A stretch of DNA of 64,000 nucleotides from RYN-230 sp963760405 (GTDB lineage Bacteria; Actinomycetota; Actinomycetes; Streptosporangiales; Streptosporangiaceae), in the NCBI GenBank assembly GCA_963760405.1, contig CAVXCV010000014.1, positions 1 through 64,000 on the forward strand. The letters are read 5' to 3'. Shown here one piece after another: positions 36,260 to 45,480 of the stretch. Every line of letters starts with the position of its first letter. The stretch's first letter is position 1. Below the pieces are notes generated by a model. That model was not told the DNA's origin, did not search any database, and saw nothing but the letters and a program-made list of their open reading frames with translations. A program made the position numbers and the translations under genes.

Positions 36260-37144
36260 ATGGCGGAGATCGTCTCACTGGCTGACGCCGTCGCGCGTGC
36301 CGTCCGCGATGGCGACGCGGTGGCCATGGAAGGCTTCACCCACCTCATTCCGTTTGCCGCCGGGCAGGAGGTGATCAGGCAGCAGCGGCGCGGCCTGACG
36401 CTGATCCGGATGACCCCGGATGTGATCTATGACCAGCTCATCGGGGCGGGCTGCGCCAGCAAACTGATCTTCTCGTGGGGCGGCAACCCCGGGGTCGGCT
36501 CCCTGCACCGGTTCCGCGACGCGGTGGAGAACGCCTGGCCGGGGCCGCTGCAGCTGGAAGAGCACAGCCACGCCGGGATGGCCAACCGGTATATGGCCGG
36601 GGCGTCAGGGATCCCCTTCGCGATCCTCCGCGGCTACAGCGGTACCGGCCTGGAGGGCCTGCCCGGCCTGGACGGCCAGCCCACGGTCCAGCCGATCACC
36701 TGCCCGTTCACCGGCGAGCAGCTCACCGCCGTGGCCGCGCTGAACCCCGACGTGGCGGTGATCCACGCCCAGCGCGCTGACCGGGCCGGGAACGTCCAGC
36801 TGTGGGGGATCACCGGGGTGCAGAAGGAGGCCGTGCTCAGCGCGCGGCGGTCCATCGTCACCGTCGAGGAGGTCGTGGCCGAGCTGGTTCCTGAGCCCGG
36901 CGCCATCGTGCTGCCGTCCTGGGTCGTGGACTACGTGGCGGAAGTGCCGGGCGGCGCCCACCCCTCCTACGCGCTGGGGTACTCGGCCCGGGACAACGAT
37001 TTCTACGTGGCATGGGATGCGATCAGCCGGGACCGGGAACGATTCCAGCGCTGGCTGGCCGAGGAGGTGTTCGGCCACTCCGGCGGCGCTCTGGCCCACG
37101 CCCCGGCCGGCCCTCCGGCGGGCCAGGAAGGAGCGCCCGCATGA
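36260..37144 (+). CDS. pcaI: 3-oxoadipate CoA-transferase subunit A
   Basis: Protein of 294 residues, family I CoA-transferase alpha subunit of the larger actinobacterial type. It has DAVAMEGFTHLIPFAAGQEVIRQ, the GGNPGVGSLHRFRDAVEN region, and RADRAGNVQLWGITGVQKEAVLSA. With PcaJ it moves CoA from succinyl-CoA to beta-ketoadipate. AGGAGG sits just before the ATG. It overlaps pcaJ by 4 nt (ATGA). Confidence 0.9.
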   Translation: MAEIVSLADAVARAVRDGDAVAMEGFTHLIPFAAGQEVIRQQRRGLTLIRMTPDVIYDQLIGAGCASKLIFSWGGNPGVGSLHRFRDAVENAWPGPLQLEEHSHAGMANRYMAGASGIPFAILRGYSGTGLEGLPGLDGQPTVQPITCPFTGEQLTAVAALNPDVAVIHAQRADRAGNVQLWGITGVQKEAVLSARRSIVTVEEVVAELVPEPGAIVLPSWVVDYVAEVPGGAHPSYALGYSARDNDFYVAWDAISRDRERFQRWLAEEVFGHSGGALAHAPAGPPAGQEGAPA

Positions 37145-37998
37145 CGGCCACGGAACCAGGGCCAGCCGCACCGGCCCGGCCCGGCGGCCCGGGCCCGGAC
37201 GGGTACACCAAGGACGAGATGATGACCGCCTGCGCCGCCCGGGCCCTGCAGGACGGCATGACCTGCTTTGTCGGCATCGGCCTGCCCAGCGCAGCCGCCA
37301 ACCTGGCCCGCGCCACGCACGCGCCGAACCTGGTCCTCATCTACGAGTCGGGCACGATCGGGGCCAAGCCGGGCAGCCTGCCGCTGTCCATCGGCGACGG
37401 CATCCTGGCCGAGACCGCGGACGCGGTGGTCAGCGTGCCGGAGATCTTCAACTACTGGCTCCAGCCCGGCCGGATCGGGGTCGGCTTCCTGGGCGCCGCC
37501 CAGATCGACCGGTTCGGGAACATCAACACCACGGTCGTCGGCCCGGCGTACGCCCAGCCCAAGGTCCGGCTGCCCGGGGCCGGCGGCGCCCCGGAAATCG
37601 CCGCGTCCTGCCGTGAGGTGATCGTGGTGGTCCGGCAGACCCTGCGGTCCTTTGTGGACCGGGTGGACTTCATCACCTCAGTCGGCTTCGGAGCTGGCCC
37701 CGGGTCCCGGGAGCGCCTCGGGCTGACCGGCGCGGGCCCGCGGAAGGTCATCACCGACCTGGGCGTCCTCGAGCCGGACCCCGGCACCTGCGAGCTCACC
37801 CTGACCGGCCTGTACCCAGGGGTATCGGTGGCGGACGTCCAGGCCAGGACCGGCTGGGCGCTCGCCGTGTCCAGCTCCCTGGCGACGCTCGGCCCGCCCA
37901 CCGCGGCGGAGCTCTCCGGCCTTGCGCCGGCTCCATGCGATCAGTCAAGCTTCAGGCGATCAACCCAGGTAGTGAAGGAGCAGCCTGATGTCCGTTGA
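37141..37998 (+). CDS. pcaJ: 3-oxoadipate CoA-transferase subunit B
   Basis: Protein of 285 residues, the beta subunit that carries the catalytic Glu, here in LIYESGTIGAKPGSLP. Other landmarks are FVGIGLPSAAANLARATHAPN and GAAQIDRFGNINTTVVG. It pairs with PcaI. GGAAGGAG lies before the ATG. Its C-terminus overlaps pcaH by 11 nt, and the last 25 or so residues look unusual for the family, as if the reading frame had been extended into the pcaH ribosome site. Confidence 0.9.
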   Translation: MTATEPGPAAPARPGGPGPDGYTKDEMMTACAARALQDGMTCFVGIGLPSAAANLARATHAPNLVLIYESGTIGAKPGSLPLSIGDGILAETADAVVSVPEIFNYWLQPGRIGVGFLGAAQIDRFGNINTTVVGPAYAQPKVRLPGAGGAPEIAASCREVIVVVRQTLRSFVDRVDFITSVGFGAGPGSRERLGLTGAGPRKVITDLGVLEPDPGTCELTLTGLYPGVSVADVQARTGWALAVSSSLATLGPPTAAELSGLAPAPCDQSSFRRSTQVVKEQPDVR

Positions 37999-38734
37999 CA
38001 CCTCGTCCGCTGCGGCAGGGTTCGCCCTGCCGTCCTATCAGCGGCCGCAGGGACTGCACCCCCCGCTGGACTCACCGGGCTACCGCTCCACCGCGTTGCG
38101 GGCGCCAGGCCAGCCGCTGGTGCTGCTGCCACAGCGGCTGACCGAGATCACCGGCCCGCTGCTGGGCGAGGGGCGGGTCGCCGCTGCGGACGCGGACCTG
38201 ACCACACAGCACGCGGGCGAGCCGCTGGGCGAGCGGATCATCGTGACCGGCCGTGTGCTGGACAGTGACGGGCGGCCGATCCCCGACACGCTGCTGGAGA
38301 TCTGGCAGGCCAACGCCTCCGGCCGGTACCACCACGCGGTGGACAACCACCCCGCTCCGCTGGACCCGAACTTCACCGGGGTCGGCCGCTGCCTGACCGA
38401 CTCCGACGGCCGGTACCGGTTCGTGACCATCAAGCCGGGTGCCTACCCGTGGCGGAACCACCCGAACGCCTGGCGGCCCGCGCACATCCACTTCTCCATG
38501 TTCGGCCGGGCCTTTACCCAGCGCCTGGTCACCCAGATGTACTTCCCCGGCGATCCGCTGTTCCCGCACGACCCGATCTTCAACTCGATCCCGGACCCGA
38601 AAGCGCGCGAGCGGCTCATCGCCCGGTTCGACATCAACCTGACCGAGCCGGACTGGGCGCTGGGCTTCGAGTGGGACATCGTGCTGCGCGGCACCGGCGC
38701 GACCGCGTTCGAGCGCCGGGAGGGCTCCCGGTGA
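37988..38734 (+). CDS. pcaH: Protocatechuate 3,4-dioxygenase beta subunit
   Basis: Protein of 248 residues. The intradiol dioxygenase core has GRVLDSDGRPIPDTLLEIWQANASGRYHH, where Tyr is the first Fe(III) ligand, and YPWRNHPNAWRPAHIHFS, which supplies the second Tyr and the two His ligands. The beta chain therefore holds the active iron. It opens the ring of protocatechuate between the two hydroxylated carbons. AAGGAG is 8 nt before the ATG. It overlaps pcaG by 4 nt. Confidence 0.95.
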   Translation: MSVDTSSAAAGFALPSYQRPQGLHPPLDSPGYRSTALRAPGQPLVLLPQRLTEITGPLLGEGRVAAADADLTTQHAGEPLGERIIVTGRVLDSDGRPIPDTLLEIWQANASGRYHHAVDNHPAPLDPNFTGVGRCLTDSDGRYRFVTIKPGAYPWRNHPNAWRPAHIHFSMFGRAFTQRLVTQMYFPGDPLFPHDPIFNSIPDPKARERLIARFDINLTEPDWALGFEWDIVLRGTGATAFERREGSR

Positions 38735-39303
38735 CCTCACTGCCGCTCACCCCGTCCCAGACCGTCGGGCCGTTCCTGGCGCTCGCGCTGCCCTGGCCGG
38801 ACGGCCCGTTCGTGGTTCCCCTGGACACCCCCGGCGCGATCATGATCACCGGGCGGCTGCTCGACGGCGCAGGTGAGCCGGTCCCGGACGGGCTGGTGGA
38901 AACCTGGCAGGCCGACCCGGACGGCCGGTTCGACCATCCCGATGATCCGCGCGGCGCGGCCGGGAAAGGCTTCCGTGGCTTCGGCCGGAGCGCCACCGGC
39001 CCGGATGGCAGCTTCCGCATCGTGACCCTGCGGCCTGGGCCGCTCCCGTGCCCGGACGGCCAGACCGAGGCCCCGCACCTGGACGTCTCGGTCTTCTGCC
39101 GCGGGTTGCTGGACCGTGTGGTGACCCGTATCTACCTGCCCGACGAGGTGGCCGCGAACGCCGCCGACCCGGTGCTGTCGGCGATCAGCGACCCAGCCCG
39201 GCGGGCCACCCTGATCGCGGCCGCGGACCCGGCTGGCGGCAGCACCTTCCGGTTCGACATCCATCTGCAGGGCGACCAGGAAACCGTCTTCCTCGATGTC
39301 TGA
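38731..39303 (+). CDS. pcaG: Protocatechuate 3,4-dioxygenase alpha subunit
   Basis: Protein of 190 residues with LTPSQTVGPFLALALPW, GRLLDGAGEPVPDGLVETWQADPDGRF and APHLDVSVFCRGLLDRVVTRIYLPDE. As usual for the alpha chain, the iron-ligand tyrosines are absent; it shapes the active site and the (alpha-beta)-Fe multimer. The start is GTG in a GTGA overlap with the pcaH stop. It overlaps pcaD by 8 nt. Confidence 0.95.
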   Translation: MTSLPLTPSQTVGPFLALALPWPDGPFVVPLDTPGAIMITGRLLDGAGEPVPDGLVETWQADPDGRFDHPDDPRGAAGKGFRGFGRSATGPDGSFRIVTLRPGPLPCPDGQTEAPHLDVSVFCRGLLDRVVTRIYLPDEVAANAADPVLSAISDPARRATLIAAADPAGGSTFRFDIHLQGDQETVFLDV

Positions 39304-40138
39304 GCCGCTCGCCCCAGCACCCGCCGCGCCCCGGCCAGCGACGATGACCAGGCGGCCGGTCCGGCTGGCGGCCGCCCTGGACGGCCCGCGGCACGCCCCG
39401 GTGCTGGTGCTCGGCAACTCCCTCGGCACCACCAGGGAACTCTGGGAGCCGCAGCTGGCCATCCTCGGCGAGCACTTCCGGCTGCTCCGCTACGAGCTTC
39501 GCGGGCATGGCGGGTCGCCCGCCCCGCCCGGCCCGTACACCATCGCTGAACTGGGCGCGGACGTGCTCCGGCTGCTGGACGACTTCGGTGTCGAGCGCGC
39601 GTCCTACTGCGGGGTCTCCCTCGGTGGCATGATCGGCATGTGGCTGGCCGCGCACGCGCCGGACCGGATCGAGGCGCTCGGGCTCTGCTGCACGTCCGCC
39701 TTCCTGCCGCCCGCGGACGGCTGGACCCAGCGCGCCGCCCAGGTGCGCGGGCACGGCATGGCATCGGTCTCGCGTCAGGTGATCAGCCGCTGGTTCCCCG
39801 CCGCCTACCAGGCCGCCGCCCCGGGCACTGTCGCCACGTTCCTGACCACGCTGGAAGGCATCGAGCCGGAGGGCTACGCCGGCTGCTGCGAGGCGATCGC
39901 GGCCATGGACCAGCGCGGCTCCCTGCCCGCGATCGCCGCGCCGACGGTGGTGATCTCCGGGGCAGCGGACCCGGCCACCCCGCCCTGGCATGGCGCGGTG
40001 ATCGCCCGGGCCATCCCGGGTGCCCGGCTGGCCGTCATCCGCGGCGCCGCTCACCTCGCCAACGTGTCCGCCGCGGGCGAGGTCACCGCGATCCTCCGGG
40101 CCCACCTGGCTGACGTCGGCGCCCTCAGCCCTTCCTGA
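39296..40138 (+). CDS. pcaD: 3-oxoadipate enol-lactonase
   Basis: Protein of 280 residues, an alpha/beta hydrolase: LGNSLGTTRELWEPQL (oxyanion region), nucleophile in YCGVSLGGMIG, an Asp in ISGAADPATPP and the His in GAAHLANVSA. It hydrolyses beta-ketoadipate enol-lactone to beta-ketoadipate. The N-terminal 15 residues are Ala/Pro-rich and dispensable-looking, so ATG at MTRRPVRL is an alternative start. It is the last gene of the operon; the convergent E1 gene begins 31 bp away. Confidence 0.92.
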   Translation: MSEPLAPAPAAPRPATMTRRPVRLAAALDGPRHAPVLVLGNSLGTTRELWEPQLAILGEHFRLLRYELRGHGGSPAPPGPYTIAELGADVLRLLDDFGVERASYCGVSLGGMIGMWLAAHAPDRIEALGLCCTSAFLPPADGWTQRAAQVRGHGMASVSRQVISRWFPAAYQAAAPGTVATFLTTLEGIEPEGYAGCCEAIAAMDQRGSLPAIAAPTVVISGAADPATPPWHGAVIARAIPGARLAVIRGAAHLANVSAAGEVTAILRAHLADVGALSPS

Positions 40139-40169
40139 CCGCCCCAGGGGCCTGGCCGCGCGACCGCGG

Positions 40170-42539
40170 TCAGCGCAGCAGGTCGCGGGCGGCAGCCTCG
40201 ATGTCCTCCTCGCTGAGCAGCACCGCGGCCGCGGCGTCGCCGAGCGGGATGATGCTGTCCGCGCTGGTCACCCTGGCGATCCTGCCCTGGTAGCCGCCAT
40301 CGGCCAGGGCGGTGATCACGCCCTCGGACACCCCGCCGGACCGCCGCGTCTCGTCCGCCACCAGCACCCGGCCAGTGGCCGCCGCCTCGCGCAGGATGTC
40401 CTCGGCCGGCAGCGGCGCGAGCCAGCGCAGGTCCAGCACCCGGCAGCCAGCCCCGGCCCGGGCCAGCCGGGCCGCCACCCGCAGGCTCATCCGCAGCCCG
40501 TTGCCGAACGTGATGATGGTCAGGTCACGGCCGGTGCCGTGGCAGCGCGCCCGGCCCACCGGCAGGTTCCCGGCCGCCCACTGCCGCGGCGCCTCGTAGT
40601 CAGCGAGCCAGCCGCCGTCGCCCGGCTCGGCCAGGTCCCGGGTGTGGTAGAGGGCTATCGGCTCGAGGAACACGCACACGCTGCCATCGGCCTGGGCCGC
40701 GGCCAGGCAGGTCCGCAGCATGGCGGGCGCGTCGTCCGGCCGCGCCGGGCAGGCCACGATGAGCCCGGGGATATCGCGCAGGCTGGCCAGGGCGTTGTCG
40801 TTGTGGAAATGGCCGCCGAAGCCTTGCTGGTAGGCGAGCCCCGCGATGCGCAGCAGCAACGGGTTCCGGTACTGGCCCTGGGAGAAGAAGCTCAGCGTCG
40901 CCGCCTCACCGCGTACCTGGTCGATGGCGTTGTGCAGGTACGCGAGGTACTGGATCTCCGGAACCGGCAACAGCCCCGCCAGCCCCGCACCCAGCGCCAG
41001 GCCCAGGATCGACTGCTCGTCGAGCACCGTGTCGAACACCCGCGCCGCGCCAAAGGTGCCCAGCAGCCCGCGGGTGACCCCGTACACGCCGCCCTTGCGC
41101 GCCACATCCTCGCCGAACACCAGCATGCCGGGCCGGGCGGCCATCGCGTCGGTCAGCGCGGCATTGATCGACTGGGCCAGGGTGAGCGGGCCAGCCGACT
41201 CGGGCAGCCGCCCGGCAAAGGCGTGCTCCCGGGCGGGCTGCTCGGCCGCGAGGAAGGCCCCGGCCCAGACCCGGTCCGGGCGGTGCGGCGCCAGCGGCGC
41301 CATCACGTCCGCGGCGGTGGCCAGCCGCCGGGCCCCGGCCACCTCCGCGGCTTCGGCGAGCACCCGGGCCCGCGATTCCTCATACCGGGCGAGCACCTCG
41401 TCCGGGGTCAGCACCCCGGCCGCTATCAGCAGCCGGGCCGTGCCCAGCAGCGGGTCCGCGGCCAGGCTGGCGGCGAGGTCCGCGGCACTGCGGTAGGCGC
41501 GCTCGACATCGGATCCGGCATGCCCGCCGAGCCGGACCATGGTCAGGTGCAGGAACGCGGGGGAGCGGCGCTCGCGTACCCACCCGGCCGCGACCAGTGC
41601 CGTGTCGTAGACAGCGGCCAGGTCGGATCCGTCCGCGTGGAAGTAGCCCACGCTGGGCACCGTCTGGGTGGCCGCCCGGACCCAGCCCGGCGGGGTGCGC
41701 ACGCTGATGCCGAGCCCGTTGTCCTCGATCACCATCAGCAGCGGCAGCGGCAGCTGCTGGTAGGAGCAGTAGGCCGCGGTGTTGATCGCGCCCGTGGCGG
41801 TGGAATGGTTGACCGACGCGTCGCCCAGGCTGGCCAGGACGAGCGAATCGGCCGGCCATTCCGCGCAGGCCCAGCCGGCCCGCCCGTTCCAGCGCGAACG
41901 CCAGCCCCATCGCCCGCGGCAGGTGCGAGGCGATCGTCGAGGTCTGCGGGATGATGTTCAGCGACCGGTGGCCGAATACCTTGTGCCGGCCGCCCGCGAT
42001 CGGCTCGTCCACCGCGGCCACCAGGCCCAGCAGGATGTCCCGCACCCCGTCCCGGGGTGGCGTCGCCTGCTGCGCGCGGGCCAGGTAGAACGCGCCGGAC
42101 CGGTAGTGCAGCAGGGCTGGGTCGGTGAGCCGGAGCGCCGCGGCCACCCCCGCGTTGCCCTCGTGCCCGGACGAGCCGATCGTGTAGAAGCCCGCGTTCG
42201 CCGCCCGCAGCCAGCGCGCCGCGAGGTCACAGTGCCTGCTGGCCAGCTGTGCCTCAAACAGCTCCAGGCAGCGCTGCCCCGCCAGTGCCGATCCCGGCCG
42301 GACGGGTTCTGCTAGCCTCGGGGGGCGACCCCCGGAATCCCCCCGGGATCGCTGGCCCCGGGAGACACCCCCTCCGGGGGCGCCTCCCGTGGCCAGGGAA
42401 ATGCTGTGCTAGCCGGGGTGGACGCCTCCCCGAAACCCCCCGCGAGTACATCCAGCTTTCTGACTGCCTCGGTGAAGTGCTGCTCCACCGCATCTCGGTC
42501 AGCCTGCCCGGCGACGCGTCCGGACCCCCGTGCGCTCAT
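40170..42539 (-). pseudogene. Fused alpha/beta E1 of an alpha-ketoacid dehydrogenase, frame-disrupted
   Basis: Joined across frames the gene encodes about 790 residues: E1-alpha (QRCLELFEAQLASRHCDLAARWLR, SSGHEGNAGVAAALRLTDPAL, GDASVNHSTATGAINTAAY, EDNGLGIS for thiamine diphosphate) and then E1-beta (VFGEDVARKGGVYGVTRGLLG, FHNDNALASLRDIPG). Two breaks are needed. One lies at 41856-41885, where LERAGRLG leaves frame and EWPADSLVLAS resumes. The other is near 42310-42400 in G/C homopolymers, where the N-terminal frame from 42539 meets RLAEPVRPGSAL. The start at 42539 has TACCGT 6 nt upstream, a leaderless pattern. It may be a true pseudogene or two base-calling errors. No E2 gene is near. Confidence 0.75.
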
Positions 42540-42598
42540 TCCTCTACGGTAGGTCGGGACGGCCCTACGATCACTCACTATCAGCCTGAGGAGCGCCG

Positions 42599-43630
42599 AT
42601 GCTGCCCTGGTCCGCCGAGCTGGCTGGACGGATTGACGAGCACGTGATCACCAGCGAGCTGCTGCGCGGCAACCCGCTCGGCGACCCGGCCGAGCGCCCG
42701 CTGTGGGTGTACGTCCCGCCGGGGTACGACGACGACCCGGGGCGGCGGTTCCCGTCCGTCTACGTGATCCAGGGCTATACCGGCCACCTCGCCATGTGGC
42801 GGAACCGGTCGCCGTACCGGCAGCCGTTCCCGGAAACGGCCGATGCGGTGTTCGCCTCCGGGCAGGCCCCCGGCGCGATCGTGGTCTACGTGGACGCGTG
42901 GACGGCTTACGGCGGCAGCCAGTTCGTGGACTCGCCGGGAACCGGGCCCTACCACTCCTACCTGTGTGACGAGGTGGTGCCCTGGGTGGACGCGCACTAC
43001 CGCACGCTGCCCGCGGCCGCGCACCGGGCGATCACCGGCAAGTCCAGCGGCGGGTTCGGCGCGATGATCACCCCGATGCTGCGGCCGGACCTGTTCGGCG
43101 CGCTGGCCAGCCACGCCGGGGACTCGCTGTACGAGCTGTGCTACATCCCCGAGTTCGGCAAGTCCGCCCGGCACCTGCGGGAGTACGACGGGGACATCTG
43201 GCGGTGGTGGGACGACTTCCGCTCGCGCACCTCGTTCACCAAGGCGGCCGACCACGACCTGCTCATGCTGCTCGGCGTGTCAGCCTGCTTCTCGGCCCGC
43301 CCGGACGGCGGGGTGGACCTGCCGTTCGACCCGGGTACCGGCCAGCTCCGGCCCGAGGTGTGGCAGCGCTGGCTGGACTGGGACCCGGTGCGGATGGTCT
43401 CCCGCTATGCCGGGCCGCTGCGCGGCCTGAACGGCATCTGGCTGGACGCGGGAAAGAATGACGAATGGTTTCTGGACCTAGGCGCAACGGCGTTCCGGTC
43501 CGCCCTGATTGCGGCCGGGGTACCGGAGGACACCATTCATTTCGAGCTGTTCGAGGGCACTCACATGTCCATCGATTACCGGTATCCGCTGTCCCTGGCC
43601 TGGCTGGCCCAGCGCATCGCAGCGGACTGA
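42599..43630 (+). CDS. Alpha/beta-hydrolase, esterase-D/putative esterase family
   Basis: Protein of 343 residues with RPLWVYVPPGYDDDPGRRFPSVYVIQGYTGHLAMW and the nucleophile Ser in ITGKSSGGFGAM. A C-terminal His lies in LFEGTHMSIDYRYP and an Asp in LDAGKNDEW. This is the trehalose-mycolyltransferase/enterochelin-esterase-like fold but without a signal peptide, so it is cytoplasmic. GAGGAG lies 5-6 nt before the ATG. The substrate is unknown. Confidence 0.82.
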   Translation: MLPWSAELAGRIDEHVITSELLRGNPLGDPAERPLWVYVPPGYDDDPGRRFPSVYVIQGYTGHLAMWRNRSPYRQPFPETADAVFASGQAPGAIVVYVDAWTAYGGSQFVDSPGTGPYHSYLCDEVVPWVDAHYRTLPAAAHRAITGKSSGGFGAMITPMLRPDLFGALASHAGDSLYELCYIPEFGKSARHLREYDGDIWRWWDDFRSRTSFTKAADHDLLMLLGVSACFSARPDGGVDLPFDPGTGQLRPEVWQRWLDWDPVRMVSRYAGPLRGLNGIWLDAGKNDEWFLDLGATAFRSALIAAGVPEDTIHFELFEGTHMSIDYRYPLSLAWLAQRIAAD

Positions 43631-43744
43631 CCTGCCATCGGAGGGCCGTCCGCCGGAAATTCCGGCGAACGGTGAACCATACTGGGCGCCATATACGTAG
43701 TCCCCGTTATCGAGTCACTCCCACGCTCGGATATGGAGAATACG

Positions 43745-44316
43745 GTGCGTTACCGAATTTGGGCACCGGCGGCGCTGGCCGCCGGTGTGTTACTGCTCGC
43801 CGCCTGCGGTGGCGCCACGTCAGGCTCCGCGGGCGGCGCCGCCCCGTCCTCCTCGGCCCCGCAGTCCGCGATGGCGTCGGCGTCCGCCCCGGCGCAGGCC
43901 GGCCAGGTGGCGATGCTGGAGAAGATCAGGACCAGCGCCGGGCTGGTGCTGGCCAACTCCAGCGGCGACACCCTGTACTGGTACGCGGATGACACCCCGA
44001 CGACCTCGGCCTGCTCCGGCGGATGTGCCACGGCGTGGCCGCCGGTTCCCGGCAAGCCAGAGGCAGCCATGGGCGCCGTCCTGGCCGGCCCGTTCGGCAC
44101 GATCACCCGGGCCAACGGCACGGTGCAGGCCACGTACAAGAAACACCCGCTCTACACCTATGCGGGCGACGGTGGCCCGGGCCAGGTCAAGGGCAACGGG
44201 GTCGAGGGGCCTGGCACGTCATCAGGGTGTCGCCCGCGGGCACGATCGCATCCGTCACCGCACCGAGCCCGGCCGTGACCTCCGGCGGTGGCGGTTACGG
44301 CGGCGGCGGTTACTGA
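43745..44316 (+). pseudogene. COG4315-type secreted-repeat lipoprotein with a frameshift
   Basis: A lipoprotein signal (LAAGVLLLAAC) leads to the domain of unknown function seen in COG4315 proteins: TSAGLVLANSSGDTLYWYADD, then CSGGCATAWPPVPG, and KKHPLYTYAGDGGPGQVKGNG. At the GGGG run 44206-44209 the frame breaks: one more G restores WHVIRVSPAGTIASV and a Gly/Tyr-rich tail to the TGA at 44316. As it stands, translation ends at 44278 with an unrelated Arg/Pro-rich tail. GTG 43745 has GGAG 6 nt upstream and gives a better signal than ATG 43733. Confidence 0.75.
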
Positions 44317-44330
44317 CCCCTGATCGCACT

Positions 44331-44378
44331 CAGCCCGCGGCGCCCGGTGACGGAGGGGAGGCCAGGCGCCGCGGGCTG
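44331..44378. terminator. Bidirectional hairpin terminator
   Basis: Perfect 14-bp stem (44331-44344 with 44365-44378) and a 20-nt loop, between the lipoprotein and the convergent GntR gene. Confidence 0.75.
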
Positions 44379-44382
44379 CGGC

Positions 44383-45162
44383 CTAGGCCGTCTCCCCGAA
44401 CAGGTCCGCGTTCACCCGGGCCAGGTGTACCCGCATCGCCTCGGTCGCGCGGTCGCTGTCGCGGGTCCGCAGCGCGGCGACCAGCTGGGCATGATCGGCC
44501 TGGTACCTGGCCCGGCGCTCCCGGGACGCGCTACGGCGCTTCAGCTCGCCCCAGGAATGACCGTGCCGCGCCGTCTCGATGACCGCGTACAGCTGGCCCA
44601 GCAACGGGCTGTGGCTCGCGGCCATGATGCTCCGGTGCAGGGCAAGATCCCAGTTCTCGAACTCGTCGTAGCTGGCTGCCCGGTCCCCGCCGGCCAGGCA
44701 GCGGTCCATCTCCTTGAAGTCAGCGGCGGTCGCCCACGCCACGACCAGCGGCATGGCGAGCGGCTCCAGCAGCCGCCGGATCGTCATGACGTCCGCGGGG
44801 GCGAAGCTGGCCGGGGCGCCCCCGGCCTCCGCGGCGAGCACACCGGCCGCCGCGCCGTCTGCCAGCGCGACGGCCCCGGGGCTCGCGGCTGCTGTGTCCT
44901 CCGTCGGCGGGCCGTCCGGCAGGTGCCGCAGGAACGTGCCGCGCCCCACCTCCCGGGAGATATGGCCTTCCGCCTCCAGCACCGCCAGCGCGTGCCGCAC
45001 CGAGGTCCGGGTCGCCCCCAGGTCAGCCGCTAGCTGGCGCTCGGTGGGCAACCGCGATCCCGTGCCCAGGCCGGCCCGCGCCGACTCGGCCAGGATCACC
45101 TCGGCCAGCCGGTACCTGTGCTCGGCTGATATCGGGGCGGCCGCCCCGGCTGCTCGTGCCAT
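44383..45162 (-). CDS. GntR-family regulator, FCD (FadR) subgroup
   Basis: Protein of 259 residues: winged helix (GSRLPTERQLAADLGATRTSVRHALAVLEAEGHISREVGRGTFL) and an FCD effector domain (DVMTIRRLLEPLAM, ENWDLALHRSIMAASHS, DHAQLVAALRTRD). A Gly/Ala-rich linker of about 40 residues joins them. It is divergent from the FAH-family/ABC-importer operon. The 318-bp gap holds five ACCAATC motifs and a promoter, so it very likely controls that operon. Confidence 0.9.
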   Translation of the reverse strand: MARAAGAAAPISAEHRYRLAEVILAESARAGLGTGSRLPTERQLAADLGATRTSVRHALAVLEAEGHISREVGRGTFLRHLPDGPPTEDTAAASPGAVALADGAAAGVLAAEAGGAPASFAPADVMTIRRLLEPLAMPLVVAWATAADFKEMDRCLAGGDRAASYDEFENWDLALHRSIMAASHSPLLGQLYAVIETARHGHSWGELKRRSASRERRARYQADHAQLVAALRTRDSDRATEAMRVHLARVNADLFGETA

Positions 45163-45233
45163 CCTGCTTGCTCTCTGCTCCCGCGGTCATTTCTCTGCCG
45201 TCATGCCTGGGCAGCCCGGTATCTCAACTATCA

Positions 45234-45378
45234 ACCAATCGTACCAATCGAGATCAGACCGTGACTAGAGCTTGAGTTAATTTTCCGTTAAACCCTATTG
45301 ACCACGCTCTTACGGCCGACCTATGCTCCAACCAATCCGGAACAGAGACAACCAATCTGATCTTTCCGGTAACCAATC
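45234..45378. promoter_or_regulatory. Five ACCAATC boxes, probable GntR operator array
   Basis: ACCAATC occurs at 45234, 45243, 45331, 45351 and 45372. Within each group the spacing is 9, 20 and 21 bp, close to one and two helical turns. The last copy lies in the palindrome TAACC-AATC-GGTTA. The first pair is upstream and the last three downstream of the promoter at 45298-45327, which suits repression by looping or blockage. Confidence 0.6.
45298..45327 (+). promoter_or_regulatory. Promoter of the FAH/ABC-importer operon
   Basis: TTGACC (45298-45303), 18 bp, TATGCT (45322-45327). Both hexamers are near consensus for a housekeeping sigma factor. The leader would be about 145 nt and contain three ACCAATC boxes. 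Confidence 0.6.
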
Positions 45379-45480
45379 GGTTAGTAACCCATCACCGGCG
45401 GCCAGACGGCCTGCGCCTGATGGCCACGATGCAATCGTCAGCATCAGGGATATGTCACCGCCACGAAGGAGACCGGGCAC

